From contig NZ_AP018449.1 of NCBI RefSeq assembly GCF_003966895.1, positions 2,559,501 to 2,623,500 on the forward strand: a stretch of 64,000 bases of DNA, read 5' to 3'. The notes under the pieces were generated by a model. That model was not told the DNA's origin. It saw only the letters and a program-made list of their open reading frames with translations, and did not search any database. The stretch is from Methylomusa anaerophila (GTDB lineage Bacteria > Bacillota > Negativicutes > Sporomusales > Sporomusaceae). Shown here piece after piece: positions 43,233 to 51,820 of this stretch (its first letter is position 1; the number at the start of each line of letters is the position of its first letter). A program made the position numbers and the translations under genes.

Positions 43233-44705
43233 ATGGTTACAAGGATATCCGGTTTAGGTTCAGGTTATGATATTGATTCCATGGTGAGTGCATTGATGCA
43301 AGCTCAACGTATTCCCCTGGACAAACTCAACCAGAACAAGACGCTGTTGGAATGGAAAAAAGACGATTATAGTACAACGTATAATTCCATTAACGATTTG
43401 TATACCAAGCTCTTTGACTACACACAGAGTGCAACGGTTCTTCCGCTACAGGCAACATCATCGAATGAGTCGGTTGCGACCATGACGGCAGCCGGCAGTG
43501 CCGCAACGGTAAGTCACACCCTGGTGGTTACCCAACTGGCTGCCGGCGCGAATGTCACCAGCGCGGATTCATTGGGATCACAGTCTGACAAGACTTCCTT
43601 GTCTGCCCAGTTTGCCGGGAATCCCAGTCTGCCCGGCGCCGACTTTAATATTGTAATCAATGGCAAGACGATTGCTGTTAAAACCGGTGAAAGCATTAAC
43701 ACAATGATCGTCAACATCAATGCCGCCGGGGCCGGCGTAAAAGCCAGTTATGATTCCAACTTAGACCGGGTCTTTATTAATTCCACTGCTACCGGCGCCG
43801 CCGCAACCATTGATTTTACTGGTACCGATGCTAACGGCCAGGCGTTTTTGAAGGATGTGCTAAAGTTTGTTGATGGTTCCGGCAGCTTAAAGACGGTTAC
43901 TGCCGGCCAGGATGCCGCATTTACTTTAGATGGTGTTGACCTTACTGCGGCCACTAATAATTTTGCAATTGCCAATGTAAGTTACACTTTGAAATCAGCC
44001 GGCACCACTTCCGTTAGTGTATCCACCGATGTCGACACAATTGTAAAAAATGTAAAATCATTTGTTGATTCCTACAATTCACTTTTGTCCAGCATGAATA
44101 CCGAAGTAAATGAAAAACGCAACCGGGATTACCTGCCGTTAACAGACACCCAGAAAGGAGACATGAAGGATTCCGAGATCACAGCGTGGGAAGCCAAAGC
44201 CAAAAGCGGCATGCTGTATCATGATTCAATCTTAAACACTACAATAGACAAAATGCGTACGGATATTTATACTCCTGTTTCCGGCATAACCGGAACATAC
44301 AACTCATTGTCGTCTTTAGGCATAACTACCGGCGGCTATTACGAAAACGGCAAATTATACCTGGATGAGGACAAGCTGCGTACGGCCCTGGCAGATGACC
44401 CGCAGGCAGTAAGCAAACTGTTTGTTACCTCGGGCACCACTAGCAGTACAAAAGGGGTCGTCAATCGGTTGCGCGATGACCTCAAAGCAGCTATGGACAA
44501 TATCGGCAGTAGTGATTACACTGCGAAATCCATCCAAGAGTCACTAGCGAAACAAATTAAGGACTATAACAGCCGGATCTCGGATCTGACAAATCGCTTA
44601 ACCGATATTGAGACCCGGTATTACCGGCAGTTTGACGCTATGGATCAGTTGGTGCAGCAAATGAATCAGCAAAGTTCATGGTTGTCGCAATTTACCAGTG
44701 GTTGA
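43233..44705 (+). CDS. fliD: flagellar filament cap FliD (HAP2)
   Basis: The 490-residue protein caps the filament and helps flagellin fold. The N-terminus (ISGLGSGYDIDSMVSALMQA, then QRIPLDKLNQNKTLLEWKKD) and the C-terminal helix (DLTNRLTDIETRYYRQFDAM) are typical. GGAGGAG precedes the ATG. The middle is Thr/Ser/Gly-rich beta structure. Confidence 0.94.
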   Translation: MVTRISGLGSGYDIDSMVSALMQAQRIPLDKLNQNKTLLEWKKDDYSTTYNSINDLYTKLFDYTQSATVLPLQATSSNESVATMTAAGSAATVSHTLVVTQLAAGANVTSADSLGSQSDKTSLSAQFAGNPSLPGADFNIVINGKTIAVKTGESINTMIVNINAAGAGVKASYDSNLDRVFINSTATGAAATIDFTGTDANGQAFLKDVLKFVDGSGSLKTVTAGQDAAFTLDGVDLTAATNNFAIANVSYTLKSAGTTSVSVSTDVDTIVKNVKSFVDSYNSLLSSMNTEVNEKRNRDYLPLTDTQKGDMKDSEITAWEAKAKSGMLYHDSILNTTIDKMRTDIYTPVSGITGTYNSLSSLGITTGGYYENGKLYLDEDKLRTALADDPQAVSKLFVTSGTTSSTKGVVNRLRDDLKAAMDNIGSSDYTAKSIQESLAKQIKDYNSRISDLTNRLTDIETRYYRQFDAMDQLVQQMNQQSSWLSQFTSG

Positions 44706-44721
44706 TTAAGGGGGCCCATTC

Positions 44722-45147
44722 ATGAACGCTTTTACGACTGCCGACGTGTACAAGAATCAGCAAGTATTAACCGCGCCGCCTGAGCAGCTTACCTTAATGT
44801 TATATAATGGAGCAATTCGGTTTATCAATGAATGCATTCATGCTATTAATGAAGGCAAGGTGGAAAAAGCTCATAATGCCAATATACGAACCCAGCAGAT
44901 TATCAGCGAGCTTATGACAACTTTGGACATGCAGTATGATATATCCAAGAATTTGATGGCGCTGTACGACTATATACAATACCGCTTACAGATGGGTAAT
45001 GTAAAGAAAGATGTTGCGCAAATGGAAGAAGCTAAAGGCTTGGTGACTGAGTTGCGGGATACCTGGCTGCAAGCGATGAAGCTGGCCCGTAAGGAACGTG
45101 GCGCTGATGCTTCGGACCAAGCCTACGCAAGGCAACGCCATGGCTGA
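44722..45147 (+). CDS. fliS: flagellar export chaperone FliS
   Basis: The 141-residue helical protein begins with the FliS motif (YKNQQVLTAPPEQLTLMLYN). It holds flagellin unfolded in the cytoplasm before export. It lies 16 bases after fliD and overlaps the next gene by eight bases. Confidence 0.94.
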   Translation: MNAFTTADVYKNQQVLTAPPEQLTLMLYNGAIRFINECIHAINEGKVEKAHNANIRTQQIISELMTTLDMQYDISKNLMALYDYIQYRLQMGNVKKDVAQMEEAKGLVTELRDTWLQAMKLARKERGADASDQAYARQRHG

Positions 45148-45487
45148 TGTATTAACTAGAGGTATCCGTCAATTGTGGCTTGACTACCAGTTTCTCACAA
45201 TCGAAATAAATAAGTTTGCCGAACAGCAGCATCTGGAACTGGTGTCCGAGTTAATGAGCCAGCGGGAAAAACTACAAACCATCATTGCTGAGAGGAATGA
45301 TACAGAGTTTATTTACTCGGAAGAGGGAATTGAAATTCTAAAAAATATTCAAGAACTAAATCAGCTTGCCGGACAAAAACTTCAGTTCATGTCGAATCGC
45401 GCCAAACAACAACGGTCTGTTTCCCAAGCCTATGAAGGTACGGGGGAAGCATTTTCAGTCGGTCGCCGCATGAATAGAGAAACCTAA
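45140..45487 (+). CDS. FliT-like flagellar protein
   Basis: The ATG at 45140 lies inside the end of fliS and gives 115 residues. The helical pattern (VLTRGIRQLWLDYQFLTIEI, then LVSELMSQREKLQTIIAERN) fits the FliT/FlgN chaperone fold. FliT normally escorts FliD. Assignment rests mainly on position and helix content. Confidence 0.75.
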   Translation: MADVLTRGIRQLWLDYQFLTIEINKFAEQQHLELVSELMSQREKLQTIIAERNDTEFIYSEEGIEILKNIQELNQLAGQKLQFMSNRAKQQRSVSQAYEGTGEAFSVGRRMNRET

Positions 45488-45505
45488 TAGAATTTGGCAA
45501 CGCCC

Positions 45506-45551
45506 ATGCCTCTCAGTTAGGAAAATGCCAGGTGCATCCTATGAGAGGCAT
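45506..45551 (+). terminator. terminator after the fliT-like gene
   Basis: ATGCCTCTCA pairs with TGAGAGGCAT, and TAGGA with TCCTA inside, around a 14-base loop. TTTGCTTCA follows. Confidence 0.7.
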
Positions 45552-45613
45552 TTTGCTTCATCATATGATTAGTTTTTGACGTTAGCTTTTAAAATGATTA
45601 GGACGGATTAATA

Positions 45614-47362
45614 ATGGAGGATGATTGGGTGGGACATATCCGGGAAATCCGGCCGGTTAAAGCTCATAGCGGGTCTCTAACCTTGCAGGCGGAAACGGGC
45701 GCCGGCCGGAATTATTTTTTGCACAGTGTTTACGATCCGGAAGCAGAAGCGCAAAACTGGCTGAAATGGGTCAGGCTCACACCCAATACGGCTTATCTGG
45801 TATATGGATTTGGGTTTGGTTATTATGTTAAAGCGTTGTTGGATAAGCTGCCGGAAAATTGCCGGATTTTTGTTATAGAGTATTCGTACGAGGAAAGCTT
45901 TGCCCGGGCTGCCGCCCAATTATGGCCTGATATGCGCTGGATGGCGGACAAGCGAATTGTTTACCTGACAGGCCCAAACATCCGCAATATAGTTGGGGCG
46001 GCGGTGGAATATATCCGGACAAACGTATTGGATACCATTACTGTTTGCCGGCACTTTGCCGTTATGCAGCTATTTCCGGAATTTTTCCGCCAGCTGGAAG
46101 ATGAGTTGGTGCGGGAGGTTATGGACCAGTTAGCCCTGAATGTCGGCTTTGCCCTGAAATATGGTTTGCTGTATCTGGAAAACTGTTGGCGCAATCTGCC
46201 GCATATTTTCAGTAGTCCGGGCAACGGACAATATACCGATATGTTTAATGGTATGCCGGCAATTATTGTCGCTTCCGGCCCGTCCTTGGACAAAAATGTT
46301 GATTTACTGCACCACTATTTGGATAAAGCCGTCATTATTGCGGCCAGTACGGCAATTGGCGCCTTAAACAAGCGGGGCATTGTTCCCCATTTTTTGGTGG
46401 CCATAGATCCCAATCCCGCAATGTATCAAGTATTATGTCATGATATTGGTACTGCCTCGACATTGGTTGCCACCTATGACACCGATAAAGATCTTATCGC
46501 CCGCTACCCCGGCCCTAAATTGTTTTGCCGGGCATCGGGCGGGGATGATCTGGCTCAACTGGCGAAATACCTGCCAGCGGTCACTGTACTGCAGCGCAGC
46601 CTTAGCGGTGCTACTGTCGCCTTTGAATTTGCCAATCACATTGGTGCTGATCCCATCATATTTATCGGTCAGGATATGGCCTTCGCTGAAGGGCGCAGTC
46701 ATGCTACGGGTGTAAGGACAAACTATAACGAAAATGATCCCCAGTCGTCGTATTATTGGGTGAAAGGTCAAAACGGCGAGGTGTTAAAAGCCAACCGTTT
46801 TTTGAAAGACTTGCGGGAATATTTCATTAGCCGGATCGCGACAGTTTACAAAAATAAGACGATAATCAACGCCACTGAGGGCGGCGCCTATTTGGACGGA
46901 GCGATGCACATGCCGTTGCGGGAGGCTGCGACACAGTACTTTGGGCGCACCATTGACGTTGCCGGGAATATTGCGCGGGTACATAAGCAATTTACACCTG
47001 CAAACCCTAAACGCTTGCTGCAGGCTATCCAGAGCCTGGGTGAAACCGCCGGGAAAGTCATAAAGGAAATTACATCCCTTAATAATGAAGAGTTTCGCGC
47101 CGGGCTGACTGTGGCGGAGGCTATCGAATGTTATCAAAAGGCATTTGCCAAACTTCGCAAATCGAATATTTATCCATTTATTGCGTTCTATATAGATGCC
47201 TGCTACTTACGCCAGGTCTACGAACACCGGGAAGGATGCCCGGCAGCTCAGCAGCTTGCCGACTGGGAAGAATTATTCCGGCGGGTAGAACAGGCCCTTA
47301 CCCTAATTTCATCACAAGTTGATGCAACCGTACTCTCCTTGCAAAATAAAAGGAAGATTTAG
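45614..47362 (+). CDS. Maf/DUF115 flagellin nonulosonyltransferase (2)
   Basis: The 582-residue second Maf protein has YLVYGFGFGYYVKALLDKLP, AIIVASGPSLDKNVDLLHHY, VPHFLVAIDPNP and PIIFIGQDMAFAEGRSHATG. These match the blocks of the first Maf at 31936, though the two differ widely. Two Maf enzymes may act on different sites or sugars. It is followed at 24 bases by a small helical partner gene, whereas the first Maf has its partner upstream. Confidence 0.88.
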   Translation: MEDDWVGHIREIRPVKAHSGSLTLQAETGAGRNYFLHSVYDPEAEAQNWLKWVRLTPNTAYLVYGFGFGYYVKALLDKLPENCRIFVIEYSYEESFARAAAQLWPDMRWMADKRIVYLTGPNIRNIVGAAVEYIRTNVLDTITVCRHFAVMQLFPEFFRQLEDELVREVMDQLALNVGFALKYGLLYLENCWRNLPHIFSSPGNGQYTDMFNGMPAIIVASGPSLDKNVDLLHHYLDKAVIIAASTAIGALNKRGIVPHFLVAIDPNPAMYQVLCHDIGTASTLVATYDTDKDLIARYPGPKLFCRASGGDDLAQLAKYLPAVTVLQRSLSGATVAFEFANHIGADPIIFIGQDMAFAEGRSHATGVRTNYNENDPQSSYYWVKGQNGEVLKANRFLKDLREYFISRIATVYKNKTIINATEGGAYLDGAMHMPLREAATQYFGRTIDVAGNIARVHKQFTPANPKRLLQAIQSLGETAGKVIKEITSLNNEEFRAGLTVAEAIECYQKAFAKLRKSNIYPFIAFYIDACYLRQVYEHREGCPAAQQLADWEELFRRVEQALTLISSQVDATVLSLQNKRKI

Positions 47363-47386
47363 ACAAAAGCGGGTGAAGTTGATTGT

Positions 47387-47698
47387 ATGCCGGAAAGCCA
47401 AAAAATTAAAGAAATACTGATATCTTTACGCAATACTGCCGAACATTATTATCAGAGTTCTTTTCAACTGGAACCCTATCGCTGTAAAGCTATTTTATCC
47501 CTGCTTGTGCAAGATTTACAAAAAATGGAATCGCATCTGGGGCCCGAGGGACAGACCGAACTCTGCCGCATTACCGATTTGGTTTGGACGGCGTTGGAGG
47601 CTGAGGATTGGGTCTTAGTAAGGGACTATCTTCATTATGAATTAGAACCATGGTTGGCGCAGCTGGCAATTGGGGATGAAAAGCCATCTGTTTTTTGA
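47387..47698 (+). CDS. small helical partner of the Maf glycosyltransferase (2)
   Basis: The 103-residue helical protein begins MPESQKIKEILISLRNTAEH. Its second half (ITDLVWTALEAEDWVLVRDY, then LHYELEPWL) resembles the partner of the first Maf. The function is unknown; a role with Maf or flagellin is inferred from the repeated pairing. Confidence 0.7.
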   Translation: MPESQKIKEILISLRNTAEHYYQSSFQLEPYRCKAILSLLVQDLQKMESHLGPEGQTELCRITDLVWTALEAEDWVLVRDYLHYELEPWLAQLAIGDEKPSVF

Positions 47699-47736
47699 TA
47701 TAATAAACTTACAATCAATTGACGGGAGGTGTCGCT

Positions 47737-48327
47737 ATGGCTGCTGAATCTCAATGTAACGAGGCTGCTTTACCGTATGAAGCCGGGACAAAAGGAAGGT
47801 ATACCTATGAAGATTACGCGCGGCTGCCGGCAGGAGCGCCATACCAGTTGATTGGGGGAGAGTTGGTGATGGCGCCGTCGCCGGGGAAAAGGCATCAAAA
47901 GATTTTACTCAAACTTGCCATTGCATTTGAGCGATTTATTGAAAATAACAATAGCGGCGAGCTGTTTATAGCGCCGCGGGATGTGTATCTGGCTGCCAAG
48001 GAAACTTACCAACCGGATATTCTGTTCATCGCCGGCGAACGGGTTGAAATTTCCGCCGAGGATAAAGTAAACGGCGCGCCTGATCTGGTGGTGGAAATAT
48101 TATCGCCGTCTACAGCGTATTATGATTTGCGTAAAAAGTATAAGGTGTACGAAAAGTACGGTGTTAAAGAATATTGGATTGTTGACCCCGAGGAAAACAG
48201 CGTTGAGGTATATCAGTTGTCGGACGGGAAGTTTGTTCCTGCAGCGCGGGCGGAAGGGACAGGTGTCGTAGATTCAGTATTGTTGCCGGGTTTTCGTGTG
48301 AAGATTGAGGATATTTTCAAACTCTAG
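47737..48327 (+). CDS. Uma2 family protein (DUF820, PD-(D/E)XK nuclease fold)
   Basis: The start at 47737 follows GGGAGGTG and gives 196 residues. The core YQPDILFIAGER and PDLVVEILSPSTAYYDLRKK (Asp ... Glu-x-Leu-Ser-Pro-S/T ... K) fits the Uma2 restriction-endonuclease-like fold. The C-terminal YEKYGVKEYWIVDPEENSVE is also typical. Family members are numerous and mobile but their substrate is largely unknown. Confidence 0.85.
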   Translation: MAAESQCNEAALPYEAGTKGRYTYEDYARLPAGAPYQLIGGELVMAPSPGKRHQKILLKLAIAFERFIENNNSGELFIAPRDVYLAAKETYQPDILFIAGERVEISAEDKVNGAPDLVVEILSPSTAYYDLRKKYKVYEKYGVKEYWIVDPEENSVEVYQLSDGKFVPAARAEGTGVVDSVLLPGFRVKIEDIFKL

Positions 48328-48409
48328 ACATTAACGGGTTAGAACGTGCCGTATAGTGAAAAATATACGCTTGCTTTTTTGGGGTATGAATTTTATAATT
48401 TAAACTAAG

Positions 48410-48700
48410 AACCAGTTTGCTTAGGTCTGTGGTTGAAAATCGATGCCAGTCGCAGGCGAAACGATCCACGTAAGGAGTCAAAATGGCTTTGAGCATGGTG
48501 CGGCTTAGATGTAAGTCCTGCCGAGTTGAGAAGTGGGAGGCGGGAAGTTGAATGTGGGAAAGGGTGCATTCAAACCCCGGCGAGATGGATAATTCGAGAG
48601 AGGTAGTAGTGAGGGGATGGGAATCTGGTAGCGAACCTTCCAGCAGGCGAGTGTGGGGTCAAAGACCAGGTCGGCTAAGCAGCGGTTTTTAATTTCTAAA
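48410..48700 (+). ncRNA. structured purine-rich non-coding stretch, possible group II intron fragment
   Basis: Between the Uma2 gene and the zinc-ribbon gene about 290 bases have no coding frame but are G/A-rich with many possible pairings (AGGCGAAACGATCCACGTAA, GGCTTAGATGTAAGTCCTGC, GGGGTCAAAGACCAGGTCGG). The style resembles 5' domains of bacterial group II introns, but no domain V, reverse transcriptase or 3' end was found. An unclassified structured RNA is the alternative. Confidence 0.3.
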
Positions 48701-48718
48701 GGTGAGGGGATTTCGTTA

Positions 48719-49018
48719 ATGGCTTTTCAGGACAAAACTCTTAAGTGCAAAGACTGTGGAAAAGATTTTATTTTCACAGCAGGAGAGCAGGAGTTCTATG
48801 CAGAAAAAGGGTTTGAAAATGAACCTGCTCGTTGCCGCGAGTGCCGTGGTAACAGACGGCGGAGCCGTGAAGGCGGCGAAGCTCAAGGGACCCAGCGCGA
48901 AATGCATGAAGCGGTGTGTGCTCAATGTGGTGTAGTCACGCAAGTTCCTTTTAAACCCCGCAATGACCGTCCTATCTATTGCCGCGACTGTTTTATAGCC
49001 AGAAAAGAACAAGAATAA
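48719..49018 (+). CDS. zinc-ribbon protein with three CxxC pairs or more
   Basis: The ATG at 48719 follows GGTGAGGGG and gives 99 residues. It carries CKDCGKDF, CRECRGNRR, CAQCGVVTQVPFKPRNDRPI and YCRDC, so two treble-clef or ribbon zinc sites are likely. Such CxxC-x(n)-CxxC proteins are common in Firmicutes and are often called zinc-ribbon domain proteins. The function is unknown; the basic middle suggests nucleic acid binding. It ends before a clear terminator. Confidence 0.85.
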   Translation: MAFQDKTLKCKDCGKDFIFTAGEQEFYAEKGFENEPARCRECRGNRRRSREGGEAQGTQREMHEAVCAQCGVVTQVPFKPRNDRPIYCRDCFIARKEQE

Positions 49019-49034
49019 TTCTTGCAACTATAAC

Positions 49035-49061
49035 GCCCGGGAAACCGGGCTTTTACTTTTT
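49035..49061 (+). terminator. terminator after the zinc-ribbon gene
   Basis: GCCCGG-GAAA-CCGGGC is followed by TTTTACTTTTTT. Confidence 0.85.
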
Positions 49062-49669
49062 TAGTCAACAGAAAGTATTGGTGCATTGGTTTCTTCATTT
49101 AGGGAGTAACTGGTGCTGCGACCGCCTCCTGTGTCTTTTTTTAAAACCCCTTGATTTATGAGGTCGTTAATATCACGGGAAGCTGTATCTTGTGAGCATT
49201 TGGCTAATTTAGCCCATTTTGTTGAGGTTAATTTTCCTTCGAAACCATCTAAGAGTCTATTTAGAATTAAACGCTGGCGGTCATTAAGCGTAAGGTTGGC
49301 CCAAGAATTCCAATATGTTGCTTTACGGAGTACATCTGCCAATATTATCTCCGCACTATCAAAGGCATGATCCAGGCAATCCAGGAACCACTCTAACGGC
49401 TCTGTAATGTCAAGTGTCCCTTTTTGAGCATATTCCAGCATATCGTAATAGTCCTCTCTTTCTTGCCGTACTTGCGCCGACATGCTGTAGAAACGTTGTG
49501 TGTTTTGTTCGGAACGAGCGAGCATCATATCGGTGATTGCGCGCGCGATACGCCCGTTGCCGTCTTCGAATGGATGGATAGTCACGAACCAAAGGTGGGC
49601 AATACCGGCACGTAAGACAGGATCGGTGCCGTCTTCGCCATTGTACCAGTCAAAAAAGGCCAGCTTCAT
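49061..49669 (-). pseudogene. 3' half of a fic gene (N-terminus deleted)
   Basis: The frame contains the Fic core HPFEDGNGR (within IAHLWFVTIHPFEDGNGRIA) and a C-terminal winged-helix-like part (LTSTKWAKLAKCSQDTASRD). Related full-length Fic proteins are about 370 residues. Here the N-terminal half is missing and family similarity starts at MKLAFFDWYNGEDGTDPVL (ATG at 49669). The frame remains open to 49735, but those bases are antisense to an rloA-type fragment. A deletion joining two genes is the likely cause. AMPylation activity could survive but regulation would be lost. Confidence 0.75.
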
Positions 49670-49953
49670 CCGTTGCTGGTTGAAAATATTGTGAAAAAAT
49701 TTCATGATCCCGACCAAAACACAGGCAATGCTCAATTGATTTTTCCACTCATAATACCAATTTATTGACGCAAACCCTATTTCGCCGTGATCAGGTTTGG
49801 TTTGTGGAGAAGAGCCCGGAAACGGGTGCTACCGACATTTATTCTTTACTTGATATAGGCGTTCGTAAGGATGAAAATATCGAAAAAGGATATTTGGCTG
49901 GGCGATACGGCGCTGTGCCCTTTCTGGGAGAGGAGCCGGAGTGCAATGGCTAA
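49661..49953 (+). pseudogene. C-terminal remnant of an RloA-type AAA ATPase
   Basis: From 49661 the plus strand reads LHPLLVENIVKKFHDPDQNT and GNAQLIFPL. After a one-base slip near 49750 it reads HNTNLLTQTLFRRDQVWFVE, GATDIYSLL, RKDENIEKGYLAGRYGAVPF. This is the Walker B/switch-to-C-terminus part of RloA-like ATPases, partners of RloB in phage-exclusion-type loci. About the first two thirds of the gene are missing. Confidence 0.65.
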
Positions 49954-50080
49954 AATAACGGAAGCTCCTCGCAGTAGAAATAGAAGGCAACCGGGGTATA
50001 CTGCCCTTATCGTTTGTGAAGGCGCGAAAACAGAAAGGATCTATCTGCGAACTTATCGGACATTCAGTGCGGCCGGCTAA
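49946..50080 (+). pseudogene. N-terminal remnant of rloB
   Basis: The 44-codon frame overlaps the rloA-type stop by eight bases, as in intact loci. It reads MAKITEAPRSRNRRQPGYTA, then LIVCEGAKTERIYLRTY, the Toprim-like start of RloB (LIVCEGxKTE). It ends at the boundary with the relE gene, where the rest of rloB is gone. Confidence 0.65.
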
Positions 50081-50343
50081 AATCGCCTATAGACTGTGCC
50101 GTCGTTGCGGGGGCCTACTGCCAGCACTCGGACAACACCGTCTTGAACATCGTACACAATGCGATACTCGCCGATATCCACCCGGCGATAGTCGGAGCCG
50201 GTCAGCTTCTCGGAGTCGTTGGGGAACGGGTTGCGGAGAAGGGAGAGCATTTTCAAAGCCACTTGCTTAAACTGCTTGTTTTCCAGGTCTGCCAGGGCCT
50301 TCCCGGCCCGGTTGGAGAGGTCCAGCACGTAGCTATTCGGCAT
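50077..50343 (-). CDS. RelE/ParE superfamily toxin
   Basis: The 88-residue protein (MPNSYVLDLSNRAGKALADL ... YRRVDIGEYRIVYDVQDGVV ... VGPRNDGTVYRRF) matches RelE-type mRNA interferases, with Arg residues in the central strand and a C-terminal GxRxxxxxYRRF. It overlaps the antitoxin gene by 11 bases. Its 3' end touches the truncated rloB. Confidence 0.88.
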   Translation of the reverse strand: MPNSYVLDLSNRAGKALADLENKQFKQVALKMLSLLRNPFPNDSEKLTGSDYRRVDIGEYRIVYDVQDGVVRVLAVGPRNDGTVYRRF

Positions 50344-50581
50344 CCAGCCGCTCCTTCAAGAACTGCGCGGTCTTCTCCGGCCCCATAAGCCCGCTCTTTA
50401 GCCCTTCCTCCGCCTGGGCAATCCAGTAGGCATCCTCCAAAGCCTGAAGCTCCCGAAACCGTTCAACCGAAAGGACGACTACGACCTCCTTGCCGGATTT
50501 TTCGATAATAACCGGCTTGACGCGAGCTGCGTCGATGATCTGCCCGAACTTCTGTTTTGCGACGCTGGCGGAAACGGTCAT
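50333..50581 (-). CDS. Phd/YefM-type antitoxin
   Basis: The ATG at 50581 lies six bases after AAAGGAGGTG and gives 82 residues. The N-terminus (MTVSASVAKQKFGQIIDAAR) is the Phd/YefM DNA-binding fold and LSVERFRELQALEDAYW starts the toxin-binding part. It should repress the operon through the palindrome upstream. Confidence 0.88.
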   Translation of the reverse strand: MTVSASVAKQKFGQIIDAARVKPVIIEKSGKEVVVVLSVERFRELQALEDAYWIAQAEEGLKSGLMGPEKTAQFLKERLDAE

Positions 50582-50600
50582 GCCCGACACCTCCTTTAAT

Positions 50601-50616
50601 CAAAATGGCCATTTTG
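50601..50616. promoter_or_regulatory. palindromic operator of the RelE/Phd pair
   Basis: CAAAATGGCCATTTTG is a perfect 16-bp palindrome 20 bases upstream of the antitoxin start. Part of it recurs as TCCATTTTGA at 50626-50635. Confidence 0.55.
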
Positions 50617-50676
50617 TCTATATTGTCCATTTTGATTATAATATATCACGGCAATTATCGAAAGTCCAGGGGAATT

Positions 50677-50762
50677 TTACTGGCCAGCGCCCGCAGTGCG
50701 CTTCACCCCAATCCGGCCTTGGCCGCATGCCGGGCAGACCTTCGGCTGCTCGTCGGCACCTT
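50677..50762 (-). pseudogene. C-terminal zinc-ribbon remnant, possibly of a transposase
   Basis: Read on the minus strand, a GC-rich patch encodes GADEQPKVCPACGQGRIGVK, then RTAGAGQ and a stop at 50677. The CPACGxG tail resembles the end of some transposases. It has no start and differs in composition from its AT-rich surroundings. Confidence 0.3.
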
Positions 50763-50765
50763 TAC

Positions 50766-50882
50766 TATATGGAATTCAAAAATGATTTTCTATTAATCGT
50801 AATGCTAGGAACGCTTCGACGCTGCCGCTTAACCTACGCTTATCCTAGCATTACGATTGTAACTCATTTTTGAAAACTATAT
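50766..50882. repeat. 117-base nested inverted repeat
   Basis: AATCGTAATGCTAGGA (50795-50810) pairs exactly with 50843-50858, and TTCAAAAATGA (50775-50785) with 50864-50874, with ATAT on the outside. No coding frame is present. It may be a small mobile hairpin. The rest of the 50591-50988 gap shows nothing else. Confidence 0.55.
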
Positions 50883-50988
50883 AGATTAGTAGAAAAGGTG
50901 CGTCTTCTAAAAAATTTCTTGAAAAATCCGACATCTAGACGTATAATTATTTACGACTTGTACTATTATGTCGAGGGGGGAACCGCAA

Positions 50989-51780
50989 ATGACAAAAAAG
51001 ACCATTGCTCTCATTGTATTAACCATGTTCCTGTTGACCTTAGGGCTTGCCGGCTGTGGCGGGCAGCAGGCAGCAAAATCGGCGGAGCAGTCTGCGGCTA
51101 AAACGCTGAAAGTAGGTTCAGACACCGCCTTTGCTCCGTTTGAAGTCCAGGATGAAAAGACCAAGGAATATGTCGGTTTTGACATGGACCTGATTAAAGC
51201 CCTTGGCAAGCAAATGGGAATACCGGTTGAAGTTCAAAGCATGAACTTTGATGGTCTCATTCCGGCACTGGAAGCGGGAAATATCGACATGGTTATTTCC
51301 GCGATGACGATCACGCCGGAACGGGCACAAAAAGTAAACTTCTCCAAACCTTACTACAAATCCGGTTTGTCTATGGTGGTAAAAAGCGACAATAACACGC
51401 TGAAATCCTTTAAAGATTTAGAGGGTAAGCGGATTGCCGTACAAATCGGTACAACCGGCGCCGACGAAGCGAAAAAGATCAAAGACGCTAAAATCCGCGA
51501 GTTCAACACTGCTCCCGAAGCCTTTTTGGAACTTAAAGCCGGCGGTGTAGACGCTGTTGTGAATGACCTGCCTGTCAACGAATATTATATTGCTCAGGCC
51601 GGCGGCAAAGACGCCAAGATTGTTGGCGAACCGCTCACTTCGGAAGATTATGGTATTGCTACTGCCAAGAAAAATACTGAACTTGGCAACAAGATCAACA
51701 AGGCCCTTGACGAACTGAAGCAAAATGGGGAGTATGAAAAAATCTACATAAAATGGTTCGGCAAAAAACCTCCCCAATAA
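50989..51780 (+). CDS. glnH: amino acid ABC transporter substrate-binding lipoprotein (glutamine type)
   Basis: The ATG at 50989 follows GAGGGGGG and gives 263 residues. A lipoprotein signal (IALIVLTMFLLTLGLAGCGG) has the lipobox LAGC with Cys near residue 23. The periplasmic-binding fold is family 3 (LKVGSDTAFAPFEVQDEKTK, YVGFDMDLIKALGK, IDMVISAMTITPERAQKVNF). It delivers a polar amino acid to GlnP/GlnQ encoded next. A hairpin after the gene may give extra binding protein relative to the membrane parts. Confidence 0.92.
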   Translation: MTKKTIALIVLTMFLLTLGLAGCGGQQAAKSAEQSAAKTLKVGSDTAFAPFEVQDEKTKEYVGFDMDLIKALGKQMGIPVEVQSMNFDGLIPALEAGNIDMVISAMTITPERAQKVNFSKPYYKSGLSMVVKSDNNTLKSFKDLEGKRIAVQIGTTGADEAKKIKDAKIREFNTAPEAFLELKAGGVDAVVNDLPVNEYYIAQAGGKDAKIVGEPLTSEDYGIATAKKNTELGNKINKALDELKQNGEYEKIYIKWFGKKPPQ

Positions 51781-51798
51781 GGGATTCCTGTACGCAAA

Positions 51799-51820
51799 GG
51801 CGCGACTTCCGGGTCGCGCC
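51799..51820 (+). terminator. attenuator-type hairpin between glnH and glnP
   Basis: GGCGCGAC-ttccgg-GTCGCGCC is a perfect 8-bp GC-rich stem. TAAACTATTTTCT follows, so termination is probably partial. Confidence 0.6.

Noticed and set aside
50820..50840. Integron attC-like GCTTAAC motif inside the nested inverted repeat
   Set aside because: The partner GTTARRC site and cassette context are missing. The symmetry is explained by the longer arms.
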